Numbered from the stretch's first letter, positions 18,901-29,461 are shown. The stretch is 44,800 bases of DNA from Chara braunii (GCA_003427395.1 BFEA01000003.1:5814790-5859589); one strand, 5' to 3'. Made by a program: numbers and translations. The notes: a model not told the origin generated them from the letters alone.

Positions 18901-20231
18901 GCGGGACACTTAGGCGTCGCACGCACACTAGCACGAGTCCGCCAGCGATTTCACTGGCCGGACATCATCAACGACGTCAATCGGTATATTCAGTCATGTG
19001 CAGTTTGCCACCAGAACAAAGGGCGACATCAAGTCCCGTACGGTGAACTGAAACCATTGCCGATTCCTCGGGCACCGGGTCTCTCTATTGCTATGGATGT
19101 GACCGGTCCTTTCCCTCGCGATCGCCTTGGTCATGATGGTATTCTCACGGTCGTTGACCGTTTGAGCAAGTACGCTCGATTTCTTCCATGCAAGTATCAT
19201 GCAACGGCTCCCGAGCTCGCACGACTCTTGCATACCGGCTGGTTTTGTAGCCATGGCGTTCCGGAAGACATCGTCAGCGACTGCGACACTCGTTTCATGT
19301 CGGCCTTTTGGACGGCACTCATGGTGGAATCTGGCACCAGCATGAAACGGAGTTCCGCACGGCATCCTCAAATGGATGGGCAAACGGAACGTGCGCACTA
19401 GACTGCACAGATGATGCTCCGCACACTCATCCGCCCGATCAGAAGGACTGGGTTGATCGCCTTCCCGACATCGAGTTCGTCTATAACACTTCGGTGCACC
19501 CAGCGATTGGCGTGACTCCATTCGAGTTACACCATGGTGGACGGAAAGGACGTATCTTCGCAGACATTTGGCTTCCACGGGCTGCCGATATAGGCGCCGC
19601 TTGCTCCCCCGCTTCCACACGGAATACAGGGAACTGCTGGCCAAAGCCCGCGCAAACATGCAAAAGGCTCAGGTCCATATGCAGCAGCAAGCGAACCGGC
19701 GTCGCATCCCATGTCCAATTCGCGCTGACAACCTAGTTTGGGTCACCTCCGAGGAATTCGCGCTCGAGCAGGACGTCTCGCGCAAGCTCTTCCCTAAGTG
19801 GTTTGGACCATGGATGGTCACTTCAGCATCTGGCAACGACCCCGCGGGTCCATCTTTCATCGTTGAGATTCCCCCGCATTTGACGGTCCACCCGATCTTT
19901 CACGCGTCAAAGCTGGCAGTTTACACTCCAGCCTCCGCATCGGATTTCCCGGGCAGGCCGCAGACGGTCACAAGACCCTCCTTCAATGAATGGTCATCAG
20001 AAGGTCGACCGCGCTCTCACGCATCGCAAGCATGGCAACAAGCCGATGCAGTACAAAGTTACATTCAAGCAATGCGATCCGGACGACACACGCTGGATTT
20101 CAAGAGCTGATCTGAAAGCGACAACACCCCTCATCTTCGCGCATTACGAAAAACAGCGACTTGCTAAGGAAGCTGCCCAACCTGCCCGCCCTGTACAGAC
20201 ATCGGACAGACAGCTTCGCCCTCGCAGTTAG
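18901..20231 (+). pseudogene. pol: Chromovirus integrase plus chromodomain (second Ty3/gypsy element)
   Basis: It starts mid-protein at the integrase zinc finger (GHLGVARTLARVRQRFHWP ... CAVCHQNKG). The core keeps its DDE triad: Asp in AMDVTGPF, Asp in IVSDCDTRF and Glu in GQTERAH 35 residues later. It continues with the C-terminal domain (RKLFPKWFGPW, HPIFHASKL) and a chromodomain (VDRALTHRKHG ... DDTRWISRADL), which marks a chromovirus; chromodomains steer insertion to chromatin marks. Breaks: TAG at 19399-19401, and frameshifts near 19435, 19621 and 19965. The 5' part is missing because the other LTR element ends exactly at 18900. It stops at TAG 20229-20231, close to the PPT. Confidence 0.88.
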
Positions 20232-20242
20232 CTCGGTCTTTC

Positions 20243-20253
20243 AAGGGGGGGAG
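20243..20253 (+). other. Polypurine tract of the chromovirus
   Basis: AAGGGGGGGAG lies 12 bp after the pol stop and directly before a TGTGTGGCATAC LTR start, as expected for the plus-strand primer. Confidence 0.75.
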
Positions 20254-20796
20254 TGTGTGGCATACTGAGCCACACGGGTCCCAGTTAGGGCCTGATTCCC
20301 AGTAGGCAGGGTAGGCCTAGGGGGACGACGGTTCAGACCACGCCCAGAGAGGCCTGAGGCAGGGCACGTTTAGGCCCAGACGGCCAGAGGCCGGTACCGG
20401 TCCAGCCCAGGACCAACCGGCGGCGTTTCAGAGGCTGCCACATTTTGGCGCCAAACCCAGTTTGAATCTGGACCGTTGATTCAGATCAATGGTCCAGGCC
20501 GGTAGGTACCAGCAGGTAGGAGGCCGGCCCAGCACTACAAAAGGCTGGGTACCAGCCTCCATAGGTTAAGTTAGTATGGACGGAGGTTAGTCTTCAGGAT
20601 TAGCGCAGCAGCCAGCGTTAGCTCGATTAGCGCAGCGCTGCAGCAGCGAGGAGCAGCGAGAGAGCGAGGTTCAGCGGAGAGCGGATTAGCGCAGCATTGG
20701 GCGCCTCGCCAGTTACCAGCCCAGCCTTCCCTTTGCAGCGCCATAGCAGGTACCAGGGAGGAAGGCTTCGCCTTTTCTCCCTCCTCTCCTCTACCG

Positions 20797-20869
<73 letters not shown>

Positions 20870-21140
20870 CTACCTTCTCAGTCTAAGTCTACTTCTACTT
20901 CTCCTCCAGGACTACTGCAGTATGGGAGATGGTTACGAGTTCTGATGACATCTGAGACAGCGACATTGGGACTAGTACGAGTTGAGGACTATTTGGGGAT
21001 CTGATTTCATCTTCCTTCCGGAGATGTACTTGACATTGTGAGATCGATATCTGAGACATTGTGAGACTTGGCATTCGCGACATTTTGGATTTTCGTCATT
21101 TCTGACATTTCAAGATACTTTCTTTGGAGACATTGAGTTG
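20254..21140 (+). repeat. 3' LTR of the chromovirus (right end uncertain)
   Basis: It begins TGTGTGGCATACTGAGCC right after the PPT. A weak TATA-like CTACAAAAGG lies at 20535-20544, followed by a run of GCAGC/AGCG direct repeats, then a CT microsatellite. The far end is not visible because the 5' LTR is outside the window. LINE-like coding appears on the other strand by about 21300, so the LTR probably ends between 21130 and 21300. Confidence 0.6.
20797..20867. repeat. (CT)n microsatellite
   Basis: About 35 CT dinucleotides inside the chromovirus LTR; the tract would lie in its transcribed leader. Confidence 0.9.
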
Positions 21141-21199
21141 ACGTCATCTTCCCCTCTCCTCCTCCTTCGTCTCTCCCTCTCTCCTTTCGTCTGTGGATG

Positions 21200-22094
21200 A
21201 TCTCAGCCCCTGGCCTTTCGTCTATGTCTAAGGCCAGGGCATTCACACCCCTGATGAATGCTTGAGAGTGTTCGATTGCAGTCCGAGTCAGGTCGGAGTC
21301 AGTCCAAGGTATCTCAAGTCTTCCGCTTGCATTTGTATATCTCTGTATTATCTGGTCGGTTCTGGGAATCTGCGCCATACTTATGACTGTGTTTCACGAG
21401 TATGCAACACCTATGGTTAGTTGGTTTAATATGTGTATAGGACGACCATTTGAAGTCCTTCATGTCTTCCCTGGTGAGGGAGGAGTCCCTTTCCCATCTC
21501 CTTTGAATATCCTCCATCACCAAGGTCCAGGTTGTGGTCCGCATCGTCCTATACCCGTTTTGCACTGTGTACGGCCACGGGCTCCTGATTGATGATGTTC
21601 CCCACTGCCACGTCCACTCATTCAGATCGAATGGGAGGTGGGACAGGGGTACTGTGGGTTCGAACTCTGATCAGCGAGGCTGCCGGGGACTGACAGTCCA
21701 GATTTTCTTTCCTATGAATGGTCGACCATCTTGTTGCTGGAAGAGTTGGGCAGTAAGCTTGTAGTTGTATGGCTGATGAGGGTTGAGACCGCTCCACTCT
21801 GAAGATTGTCATCGATAGGTGTAGCGAGTCTGCCGTTACCACCCAGTTCCCCGTCTCTATAGTGGGACCTCGTCTAAAGGCAATAATCCATGCCAGAGGG
21901 ATCGCTTCCTGGATCTCTGGTAGGTCTTGTTCCAGGTTCAGGCTGTGGACGATCTTGGCTTTGATTGCTTGCTGTGAATGCCAGGAGGCAGAGGTATCAT
22001 CCCATAGGTCGCGCACTGCATAGATCCCCTTCTGGACCCACCGAGGCCATTTCGATTTCCGGTCGAGGGAGAAAAGGGCGTTCCTGTTTGCTCT
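21200..22094 (-). pseudogene. LINE ORF2 3' part (post-RT region), broken
   Basis: Reverse-strand frames 22120-21938, 22016-21618 and 21565-21314 follow each other with small frame changes. They read like the region after the RT of plant-type LINEs: WVQKGIYAVRDLWDD, SLNLEQDLPEIQEAIP, GNWVVTADSLHLSMTIF, WTLVMEDIQRRW, then a Cys-bearing TEIYKCKR as in the C-terminal zinc-binding part. Frames are interrupted, so it is a relic. The chromovirus LTR truncates its 3' side; a small retroposon interrupts its 5' side. Assignment rests on motif style alone. Confidence 0.55.
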
Positions 22095-22110
22095 ATGATT
22101 TGGGGGTGGC

Positions 22111-22259
22111 GCGCAGACAAGGAGAGATGCAGAGTAAGAGTAAGGTATCTTTTGACTTGCCGGTGGAATCGGAACCGGACTGACGCTCCCCAGAATAGAA
22201 CGGAGCCAGGACCATAAGGCCCTGTTAATAAAAAAAAATAAAAAAAATATTAAAAAAAA
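22111..22259 (+). mobile_element. Short A-tailed retroposon with 16-bp target-site duplication
   Basis: 149 bp ending CCCTGTTAATAAAAA and an A-rich tail, flanked by exact 16-bp direct repeats ATGATTTGGGGGTGGC (22095-22110 and 22260-22275). This is the signature of LINE-machinery insertion. The body has no tRNA boxes, so it is more likely a 5'-truncated LINE 3' end than a SINE. Confidence 0.8.
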
Positions 22260-22275
22260 ATGATTTGGGGGTGGC

Positions 22276-22562
22276 TGAACAACAGTTGACGCATGATGTC
22301 ATGCCATCTCAGTGGGACCTGAGTTCGTTTCGGGCCATGACTCCTCCACAGCGTCCATAGGGGATCAATTCTGAGATTCCATTTGACCCCTTGACAACTC
22401 TACAAGTTATCAGCAGAGTGGTGTGGCACACACTCTGAGTCAGATGATTCAGTCACCAAACTAAGAAGCAAAGGAGGTCTGTTGTGTTTGTAACTTTGTA
22501 CCTCAGAACACTGTGCATTGAGGGGATGAAGTGGGTGACCAAACTAATGGGATTCTTCAGTA
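22276..22562. other. Unassigned sequence
   Basis: No ORF or repeat signature seen; possibly an upstream continuation of the reverse-strand LINE relic. Confidence 0.3.
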
Positions 22563-22745
22563 CCAACGGGACTAGCTCAGTTGGTACACCCATGAACTCT
22601 TGAAATACAGACCCAAGTTCGAGTGCAGATGTAATCAGATGAACTGACTAAAATATTTCTGAATTACCTGGGCCCGGTTGGTTCAATGATGATGATATGT
22701 AAAGGCCGCCGCCCTTGGGGAAAAAAAAAAAAGAAAAAAAAAAGA
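22563..22745 (+). mobile_element. tRNA-derived SINE with A tail
   Basis: The head has box A (ACTAGCTCAGTTGGTA) and box B (AAGTTCGAGTGC) at tRNA spacing, then an unrelated body (GGGCCCGGTTGGTTCAATG) and an A-rich tail (22721-22743). AATCTTCAGCA after the tail resembles ATTCTTCAGTA before the head, a possible imperfect target duplication. Confidence 0.7.
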
Positions 22746-22931
22746 CTAATCTTCAGCAGCACTGCAGGATGGCAACAGATGCCTTTGGACCGGCAACAAC
22801 TGATGGCTCCTGCCAAGAACAAATTAGCAATCTCGTTTCTTGGTTAGCAGATAAGACGGTCACCTGGTCTCTCCCACGAAGGGGGGGGCACACGGAAGCC
22901 CAACACTCCAAAAGCAATTGCGGAGAGGACC

Positions 22932-23159
22932 TTAAAAGCACCAGTACACCACACATGGCCCTGCGGGTGTCGGCATGAAAACCGCGCCACTTCGGAGGCC
23001 GCCGATTGTTTCTTTCCAACGGCGCCCCATGCCGTGCGGCCCCTCCAAGTTGATTTTTTTTTTTCAACAGCGCCCCACGCCGCACGGCCCCTCCGATTTT
23101 TGCTTGTAGCGACAAAAAACTTTCTGCAAGACTGGGGCGGCTGTGTACTTGCGGTTTAA
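22932..23159. mobile_element. TTAA-flanked MITE (family T), copy 1
   Basis: Bounded by TTAA (22932 and 23156). Inner ends are AAGCACCAGTAC and GTACTTGCGGTTTAA. The body (GGAGGCCGCCGATT, CGGCCCCTCCGA) matches the copy at 34919-35094. No coding capacity. Confidence 0.65.
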
Positions 23160-23221
23160 AAGGAACATCTTTAATGAGAATTCACTCCGAGAAATCAGTC
23201 ACCATGGATGGGTCTTGGTCT

Positions 23222-23428
23222 TTGAACCACCAATACATTTCCCACCCAATTTTTCTCTGAATCATGCGACTGCATGCACGCCGCAGCTTTCCGGGTCGGC
23301 TGCTGGAGCACAATTATGACAGCACCAGCCCAAAGGAAGCGTGCAACGGTTCTTTTTTTTTGGGCATGCAGGGCGCTTAGAGCCTCCGAGTCGGGAAAAA
23401 GTGGATTGGAAAAGTATTGGTGGCTTAA
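23222..23428. mobile_element. TTAA-flanked MITE (family T), copy 2
   Basis: The left end TTGAACCACCAATACATTTCC and the right end GGAAAAGTATTGGTGGCTTAA are inverted repeats of about 20 bp with few mismatches. About 207 bp; non-coding. Confidence 0.65.
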
Positions 23429-23648
23429 GGCCAGTCTGTGCTTTACCTGACCCCTTTGCCTCCCGGCCCCTGTCGCTTGTCCCTGGCTGTTGATATGGAA
23501 GTGGCAGCCCCTTTCTGGGCTGAAGTGGTTTCCCACCGCTGGAGCATGCGGAGGTGGAGAGTCAGTCCCCGACCCTGGCCAGTCTGGGGAATCAGTGCTA
23601 GCTTCCGGCCGGACCTAGGCAGGCTGGGCAGCCAATACAGTCAATGGT

Positions 23649-23761
23649 ACCGTCTTCGTCTTCGCCCAAATAGAACGCCCAGTAATTATTGCCATATCTG
23701 GACTGAAAGTTGCACCAAATACAGCTATAATGACCGGGTGTTCTATTCGGGTGAAGACGGT
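23649..23761. mobile_element. Small palindromic MITE (family P), copy 1
   Basis: 113 bp. ACCGTCTTC...CCCAAATAGAACGCCC at the left mirrors GGGTGTTCTATTCGGGTG...GAAGACGGT at the right, and the inner parts (AATTATTGCC / AGCTATAATGACC) also mirror. Copies at 43431-43533 and 44447-44551. Confidence 0.7.
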
Positions 23762-23945
23762 AGGGTCCCTAGTTGATGTCTAATGTCAGGCAACCCCTTT
23801 TCGGGATGAAGCATTTTCCCACCCGCTACGACATGCAGAGAGTCAGTCCCCGGCCTTCGCCAGGCTGCGAAATCAATGCTGGGCTGCTTACATAAACACC
23901 CTCATCTGAATACGGCCCCAGTGGGCCAATTCCCCTAATCCCAGC

Positions 23946-24073
23946 TGATGCTTGTCAGTCATTGTATACCAAGGGATGCTAGCCCTGTTTCCCATTTCCC
24001 AGCTCAGCCTGATGCTTGTCAGTCATTGTATACAAAGGGATGCTGGCCCTGTTTCCCCACCCGTGCAGCTTCC
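23946..24073. repeat. 2 x 64-bp tandem duplication
   Basis: TGATGCTTGTCAGTCATTGT begins at 23946 and at 24010, followed in both by AAGGGATGCT and GCCCTGTTTCCC with a few differences. Confidence 0.75.
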
Positions 24074-25407
24074 CATGAATAGATCAGAACCATCCACAAG
24101 GCTGAAAACCTTGATCAGGTCAGGTCTGTCACCCCTACCTGAGAAATCCTTGGAATCACGTCCCCGAGGAGTGTCTAACGATGCCCTGAGGGACATCACA
24201 AGGTCATACGATGTTTGAAAAAGAAAAAAAACTTTAAGAGGTAACTATGGCCGCGTCAAAAACCAAGTTTCGATTTTCGATCGAAGCAGGTTTTTGCAGT
24301 CTAGTTGGCAGCAGAGTTTTCAATGCAGTCTAGTCCCCAGCCAAGTTGGTCAGGACTCAGAAGCCATGTCGGGCGTGGTCGAGACATGTGACGGACCCGC
24401 TGGGTCGGAGGTCTGTCAGGAACAAGACGACAGAGATGAGGATGAGGGAGATGGAGATGGAGCTGGAAGGGACAGCGCGGCGCCGACGCAGACTCAACAC
24501 GCACGTACTCCAAACTGTGCAGATGAAGAATGAATCGAAAAACAGACTGCAGCTGGGGTATAGTACCCCCAGCGGACAGACTGGGGACTGGACTGGACTG
24601 GCCTGGTACTGACCGTGGTACCGGGCTGGACTGAATATCGCACGTCCTGTGGGGTCAGGCCACGGCCTGGTCCCACAGGCCGAACAGGCAAAATAGCCAG
24701 ATAGCCATGGCTCTAGGCCAGGGCAGCCAGAGGCACGCGGCAAGACATCTCCACCATGACCGAGGCACGAAGGCAGATGCGCTATTATAATACTGAAGGT
24801 CGATAGTACATGTTCTTGCTTTCATGGACTAAGTGGCAGACGGGTGATGCTGCAGTGACTATTGGTCGCTTGCGTACCAACTGGCCATTTCGTCAAAATT
24901 AACAAAATACTAAAATAGAAAACATTGCATGAAACTGACCGTTCAATTTTGAGTGTTTTTTGGGTTTTTTCAAACGTCCATACTGCAGATTAGCAGTGTT
25001 ATATTAGGGTTTAGGTTGAACCAAGCCAACCCATCCCGTCCTATTTTTAAATGATTTTTTCCTTCTTCTTGTATCTTGTATAATTAGTTGTATTAGATGT
25101 AAAATATCTGGTACAGGTCAGGTACTTGTGTACTCCATATGACATTAAATTTTATTCAAAGGGCTGGGACAGCTAAGTTAAACTTAAAGCCGTAATATAG
25201 CACTGCTAATGTGATCTGCAAACATTAAAATCCCCAAGACAGCGAGCACAGTCGCTTTTCCTGCAATAATGCAATTAAAATATTTTGGTAATTTTAACAA
25301 TTGAAAATGGCTGACAGTGTTTACTATATTTGCACATTGTGTCCTCCACGAGAGTAAAGTCTTGCATGATGTGCTACTTTCGTTCTAGTACATAAAAGGG
25401 TGCTGAG
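24074..25407. other. Long stretch without a supported gene
   Basis: 24300-24780 is GC-rich with GACTGGACTGG runs. 24890-25330 is AT-rich, low in repeats, and has no ORF; it looks like ordinary intergenic sequence or relic sequence. No RNA gene seen. Confidence 0.4.
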
Positions 25408-25682
25408 GTGCTCCTTTCTCTTCTTCTTTTTTTAACACATTGTCTTCTTTTTTTTTTTCTTCCTTTTTGCGGGACGGGAACTTTGGACGCCAGGCTCATG
25501 CAATCTTCTACAGGCCCAATTCAGAGAGTCTACCAGCAGGATTACCTAAGCAAGGCAGGCCAGCGCCCGCGGACACATCCTACCATCCTTCCCCTAGCTT
25601 GCCCAAGGCTAGGCGGAACTCAGACTAGCCGGAGCGACTTATATTCCTACCCTACCCTAGAGCTAAGCCATGCATGCGTAGA

Positions 25683-25716
<34 letters not shown>

Positions 25717-25912
25717 GGCCCTTATGCAAGGCCTCTATCCTGGTGGTGGTAAGAGAACCACCGTGATTGAGGCTTTGCCTGGCGGGCCGCTCCATCTATT
25801 GGTGGGGAGCAGCACCTGCTGGAAACCGGGTCCAGCGTCCCTCATATACATCTCTACATCTTTGGTAGTGACGCCATTGTGCTGGAAACCGGGTCCAGCG
25901 TCCCATCCAATC
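25683..25912 (-). mobile_element. Poly(T)-headed, reverse-oriented SINE-like unit (family S)
   Basis: On the forward strand a T run (25686-25713) is followed by AAGGGCCCTTATGCAAGG, then ATCTATTGGTGGGGAGCAG and two copies of GGAAACCGGGTCCAGCGTCC (25821 and 25883). In reverse this is a body ending in poly(A), with a hairpin CTGGA CCCGGTT TCCAG that resembles a tRNA T-arm. The same phrases follow poly(T) at 39199 and 39778. Confidence 0.6.
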
Positions 25913-26412
25913 TAATCTTCCCTACCCCACGTTGTCAAGTGGATGCCCGCCACAGACGGGGTGGGGACGACGAGGGGTGAAAAAAAACATATCACAGCCG
26001 GTACCACACGCGGCATGCCATAGTAGTATGCGGAGTGCATGGTACCATGTAGGTTGGGCGGTAAACAGTTAGGTATAAGGGCGATGGTACACACTGGCTG
26101 GGTGGCACAAAGGTCCCCCAAAAAAGAACAGATACAATGTCAGCCTCCTCGAAAAAGAAGGCCCAGGCCGTACGGCCGAAAGGTGCACCCATGGACCCTC
26201 AAGGAGGAGTCAGTGACAGCCATTTGTCTTCCCTATGTGGGTTATGGCACATGGGCCAGATGGCAGAAATGTAACCCCCCCCCCCCCTTCCCCCCCCCCC
26301 CCCCCCCCCCCAACAAAAAAACAATGGCACCCATGGAAAAAAAAACAGGCAAGTCCTGACTGCAATTACGGGGAAACCTGGCCCGAGTCCATTCAGGGCA
26401 TAGCCACGCTTA
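25913..26412. other. Unassigned region with a C-run
   Basis: Mostly unremarkable. It contains a cytosine tract interrupted by TT (26274-26311) next to an A-rich tract (26312-26345). Reading frames through it are low complexity. Confidence 0.4.
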
Positions 26413-26583
26413 GGGCCAGATCCCACTGGCAAAGAGGATTGGAATAAGTGGCCTAATCTGGATGTGTTACGCACAGAGATGCAGAAAAACAGAACAGTCA
26501 CAATTTTTTGCACATCTCCAAAAACATGTCCAGATTCAGACTCTTTTTCCCAATGCATCCTCTTTGCCAGTGGGTTCTGGTCC
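26413..26583. mobile_element. MITE family 1, intact-looking copy
   Basis: The ends GGGCCAGATCCCACTGGCAAAG and CTTTGCCAGTGGGTTCTGGTCC are inverted. The inner CTGGATGTGTTACG and AAACATGTCCAG mirror too. About 171 bp, non-coding. It gives the family's full terminal sequence, against which the copies at 6472 and 13841 can be judged. Confidence 0.75.
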
Positions 26584-26784
26584 TTTTTTTTTTTCTTTTT
26601 TTTTTTTTTCAAAAGCCCAGGGTGTTGTAGAGGCGGGTTACTAGGCACACATTGATCGCCAGGAGCGGTCAGCTATGGTCGTCCTGAGGGAACGAGGCTA
26701 CCTTCCCATCCCATCCTCACGTCAATACTCCTAGCACACCCCCTAGCCTACCACCTTCCTAGATGTACGGGACACTATGGGCCT

Positions 26785-27630
26785 TGCTCCGCTACTCTCA
26801 AAATGTGCGAAACGAGAGTGAATCTTCCACTAGAACAGGGAAAGGTACACCACCATGATTTTTGTCTTTTGTGCATTTCGAGAGCAGTGGAGCTACCCCC
26901 TACATGACAGCAAATACAGCCTAAGAGTTGGACCCCACAGAAATGCGGAAAGGAAGAATGTTTCCGCAAAACTGTTTTTGGGACCCCACAGGCAGCGGAA
27001 GACCTTCTGGCAAAAGAGAAATATCTTCCAAATACTGGTTTCTGGAACCCCACAACCCGCAATTTATGGCGTGGAAGAACACGTATGGCCGTTTTCACAT
27101 CGTCCGTGGCGTGGAAAAGTGGCTCTGGAGGACATCTCACCGCGATTTTGTGCCGAAAGTTGAGAGTGAGGGAGGGAGTGCGTGGGGTACTTTCCAAGGT
27201 CACGCCCACCGTTCGAACCAGCAAGTTTCCTGCCCCTTGGCCTACCCCGGTCCTGGAGCCCTGCGTCACCCACATGAGGCCGCACGGTCATTCCTCGGGT
27301 CCAACCCACACCTTCCGGACATTCGGCCACTTTCCTTTTCGGGGTGCTGAACGGGGACCTTTCCTATTACGGAATATCACTTGCGCACTTTGCCTCAAAA
27401 CGCAGTCCGCTATGGGGTCCCGGCAAAACAGTTTCCAACCTTTCCAAAATTGTTTGGCCTCTTTTTATGGCCAGACGTCTTTTCCATCGTTTTTCCTGTG
27501 GGGTCCAACTCGAACTTGCAGCCAAAGGGCCTCACCACACTATGCTGGTGTATACTTCCATGTTTTTAAGCAGAAGATTCATTCTCGTTTTACACATTCA
27601 ATTTGGGCGAGTGGCCACCAGTACCTCCGC
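26785..27630. mobile_element. Long-inverted-repeat (foldback) element
   Basis: The left arm (AATGTGCGAAACGAGAGTGAATCTTCC..., then GTTGGACCCCACAG... and GGGACCCCACAGGCAGCGG) has its reverse complement, in the same order and with moderate divergence, on the right (ending GAAGATTCATTCTCG TTTTACACATTC). Arms exceed 200 bp. The centre contains GCCGCACGGTCATTCCTCGG and has no transposase; open frames through it arise from the arms. Confidence 0.65.
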
Positions 27631-27924
27631 CAGTGCTGAGAAATTACGTTGTCCTGGCCAGTACCCGAAGTTTTCGGGGGTCGGACACAGGGTCGGCAAT
27701 GTCCCAAAAATCGTAGTTTTATTTTGCCCGTGCACGAAAGGAAAAGGGAAAAAAGAAAAGGCCTTTGTAGTGCAATGATGTCCGGCAGGGTAGTCTAGGA
27801 GGCCGTGCTCACAGTCTTGAATGCATCTTACAACAAAGAAGGTCNCATTCTGAAACTTGTTTTTTTTTTTTTTTTCCTCTTTTGTTTGTTATGTGTCCCC
27901 TGCCAACGAGGCAGGGCGGAATCC
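27631..27924. other. Unassigned, T-rich at the end
   Basis: It contains an N (27844) and a T run (27858-27876). No gene seen. Confidence 0.35.
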
Positions 27925-28205
27925 GTGATCTGCTCTAGCTGTGTTTCCTCAGATGATTGTAACCCTGATGTATCCAGCCGTTTTCAAGGCCGAATCCGTG
28001 TTTCCGTTGTTTTTTTCCTTGTTTTCTTTTTCTGGAATCTGACAATCTGAATCCATGATCATCTCGAGCTGTGTTCCCTCAGAGGATTGTAACCCTGATC
28101 ACACTGGCACTTACGGGAATGTACCTTGCCATTTTCACAGCCCAATCCGTGTTCCTGTCTTTTTTTTTTTTTTCGAGTTTCTGGAATCTGACAACCTGGC
28201 CAGGG
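27925..28205. repeat. Two diverged tandem copies, about 140 bp each
   Basis: Both copies hold CAG-ATGATTGTAACCCTGAT-type and TCTGGAATCTGACAA sequences, plus a T-rich block after CCGTGTT. Differences of roughly 15-20 percent show that the duplication is old. Confidence 0.55.
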
Positions 28206-28652
28206 AGCTGAGATGCCCTCACTGAGGGAACACTCACACTAACACTTCCGAGAATGTATACAGCTGCAATCAGGCCCAGAGCTTTGTTCTGTTTTCTTGT
28301 TATGGGAGTTTTCACGGCGGCAACTTTTTTTCTTTTTTTTTTTTTTTTTTTTTTTCCCGTGAGAGTACCATAAAGAAATGGAGTGGGACACAGGCTCGGC
28401 AAAACTCGGAGCGCAGTGAAAATCAGGGTCGGCAAAAACAGGCTCGGAGGTACTGGTAAATGAGTCTAGCAGCAATCACGTCCAGTGAAAAAAAAGAGAA
28501 AAAGGAGAACGAAAAAGCCCTCGTGACTGATGAATCTGACCACGATCACATCCGCAGCTATCGATGCCCGGGCCCTCGGATTCCTCAGATGGGCGTGCTT
28601 TGTACGTGTATTGGAGCACCTGCCTTTTCTCCACTCGTGTAACTCCCTGCCC
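28206..28652. other. Unassigned, with poly(T) and A-rich tracts
   Basis: A T run (28325-28355) and an A-rich run (28487-28520); no ORF with protein-like composition. Confidence 0.35.
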
Positions 28653-28862
28653 TTAAACCACGAGTACTTGGCCCAGCTATCGATGCCGAGCCTGAAAACA
28701 GGCTGCGCGCCGTTTCGCGCCGAGCCGCCAGCGCAACAAGGAAAAATTGTTTTGGCTGGCGGCGCCAGCCTTTGAGGGCCGGTACCCTGAGCCTCCGGAA
28801 GTTGCGGGGCATTAACGACAACGCCCCACGGTCGATGTATGGGCCAAGTACTGGTGGTTTAA
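28653..28862. mobile_element. TTAA-flanked MITE (family T), copy 3
   Basis: Left end TTAAACCACGAGTACTTGG and right end CCAAGTACTGGTGGTTTAA; the full terminal repeat is 23 bp with one mismatch. The right TTAA (28859-28862) is shared with copy 4. Confidence 0.75.
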
Positions 28863-29012
28863 AGCACCAGTACATGCCAGCTATCGACTGCGGGCCCCTT
28901 TCGGAGGCCGCCCGCCCCCGATTCATTTTATCTAAGGCGCTCGGCCTCCTAAATTTCCGGAGAGGCTCAAAACACGTTCTCCGGTTGCCTGGGGCCATGT
29001 ACTGGTGGTTAA
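28859..29012. mobile_element. TTAA-flanked MITE (family T), copy 4
   Basis: It begins at the shared TTAA, reads AGCACCAGTACATG, and ends ATGTACTGGTGGTTAA. About 154 bp. The two elements abutting at one TTAA create the 26-bp hairpin 28848-28873. Confidence 0.7.
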
Positions 29013-29064
29013 AATGGACAAAACACAGGAGCACGCAGCAAAAAAACAGTGTGTGTACCCCCAA

Positions 29065-29150
29065 GACTCCACACTTCCTACAGCGCGACCCGGCCCACGA
29101 GAGTGTGAACCCGGAAGCCTCAACACTTCCCACAGTGCGACCCGGCCCAC
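29065..29150. repeat. Duplicated 34-bp phrase, period 52
   Basis: CACTTCCTACAGCGCGACC (29065-29098 unit) returns as CACTTCCCACAGTGCGACC (29117-29150 unit), both followed by CGGCCCAC. Confidence 0.7.
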
Positions 29151-29218
29151 TGGTACTGCCTCCCTCCCTGAATTTTCATAGGCCTGTGCGAAGCGTCATG
29201 CGAGGACCGCTCTTTCCA

Positions 29219-29449
29219 TTAAACCACCAGCACCTTCCCCGCTTGAAAATCAAATATGCGCCGGTATATTTGGGAGCCAAGTGGGGTTCGGTCCTACCGG
29301 ACCGACATGGCTGTTGGTGCCAGCCAAAAAGAGGCCCGTGCCGGTTCTTTTTTTTTTGGCGCGCAGGGCGATTTCAGGGCGATTTCAGGGCGATTTCAGG
29401 GCGATTTCAGGCTCGGCATAGATAGCTGAGAAAGGTACTGGTGGTTTAA
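29219..29449. mobile_element. TTAA-flanked MITE (family T), copy 5
   Basis: The left end TTAAACCACCAGCACCTTCC mirrors the right end GAAAGGTACTGGTGGTTTAA. Inside is a 4 x 11-bp array of GGGCGATTTCA (29366-29409). It shares TTAA 29446-29449 with copy 6. Confidence 0.75.
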
Positions 29450-29461
29450 ACCACCAGTACC
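29434..29461. repeat. Perfect 28-bp palindrome at the junction of two MITEs
   Basis: GGTACTGGTGGTTT followed by its exact reverse complement. It is formed by the facing ends of copies 5 and 6 around a single TTAA. Confidence 0.9.

Noticed and set aside
20697-20945. Forward ORF with long Ser-Leu repeats in the chromovirus LTR.
   Set aside because: It is translation of the CT microsatellite.
20254-21409. Chromovirus LTR ending at 21409 because GTATGCAACA partly mirrors TGTGTGGCATAC.
   Set aside because: LINE-like coding on the reverse strand already starts by about 21300, so the match is probably chance; the end is left open.
29366-29409. CRISPR-like array (4 x 11 bp).
   Set aside because: There are no spacers; it is a plain tandem repeat inside a MITE, and the genome is eukaryotic.
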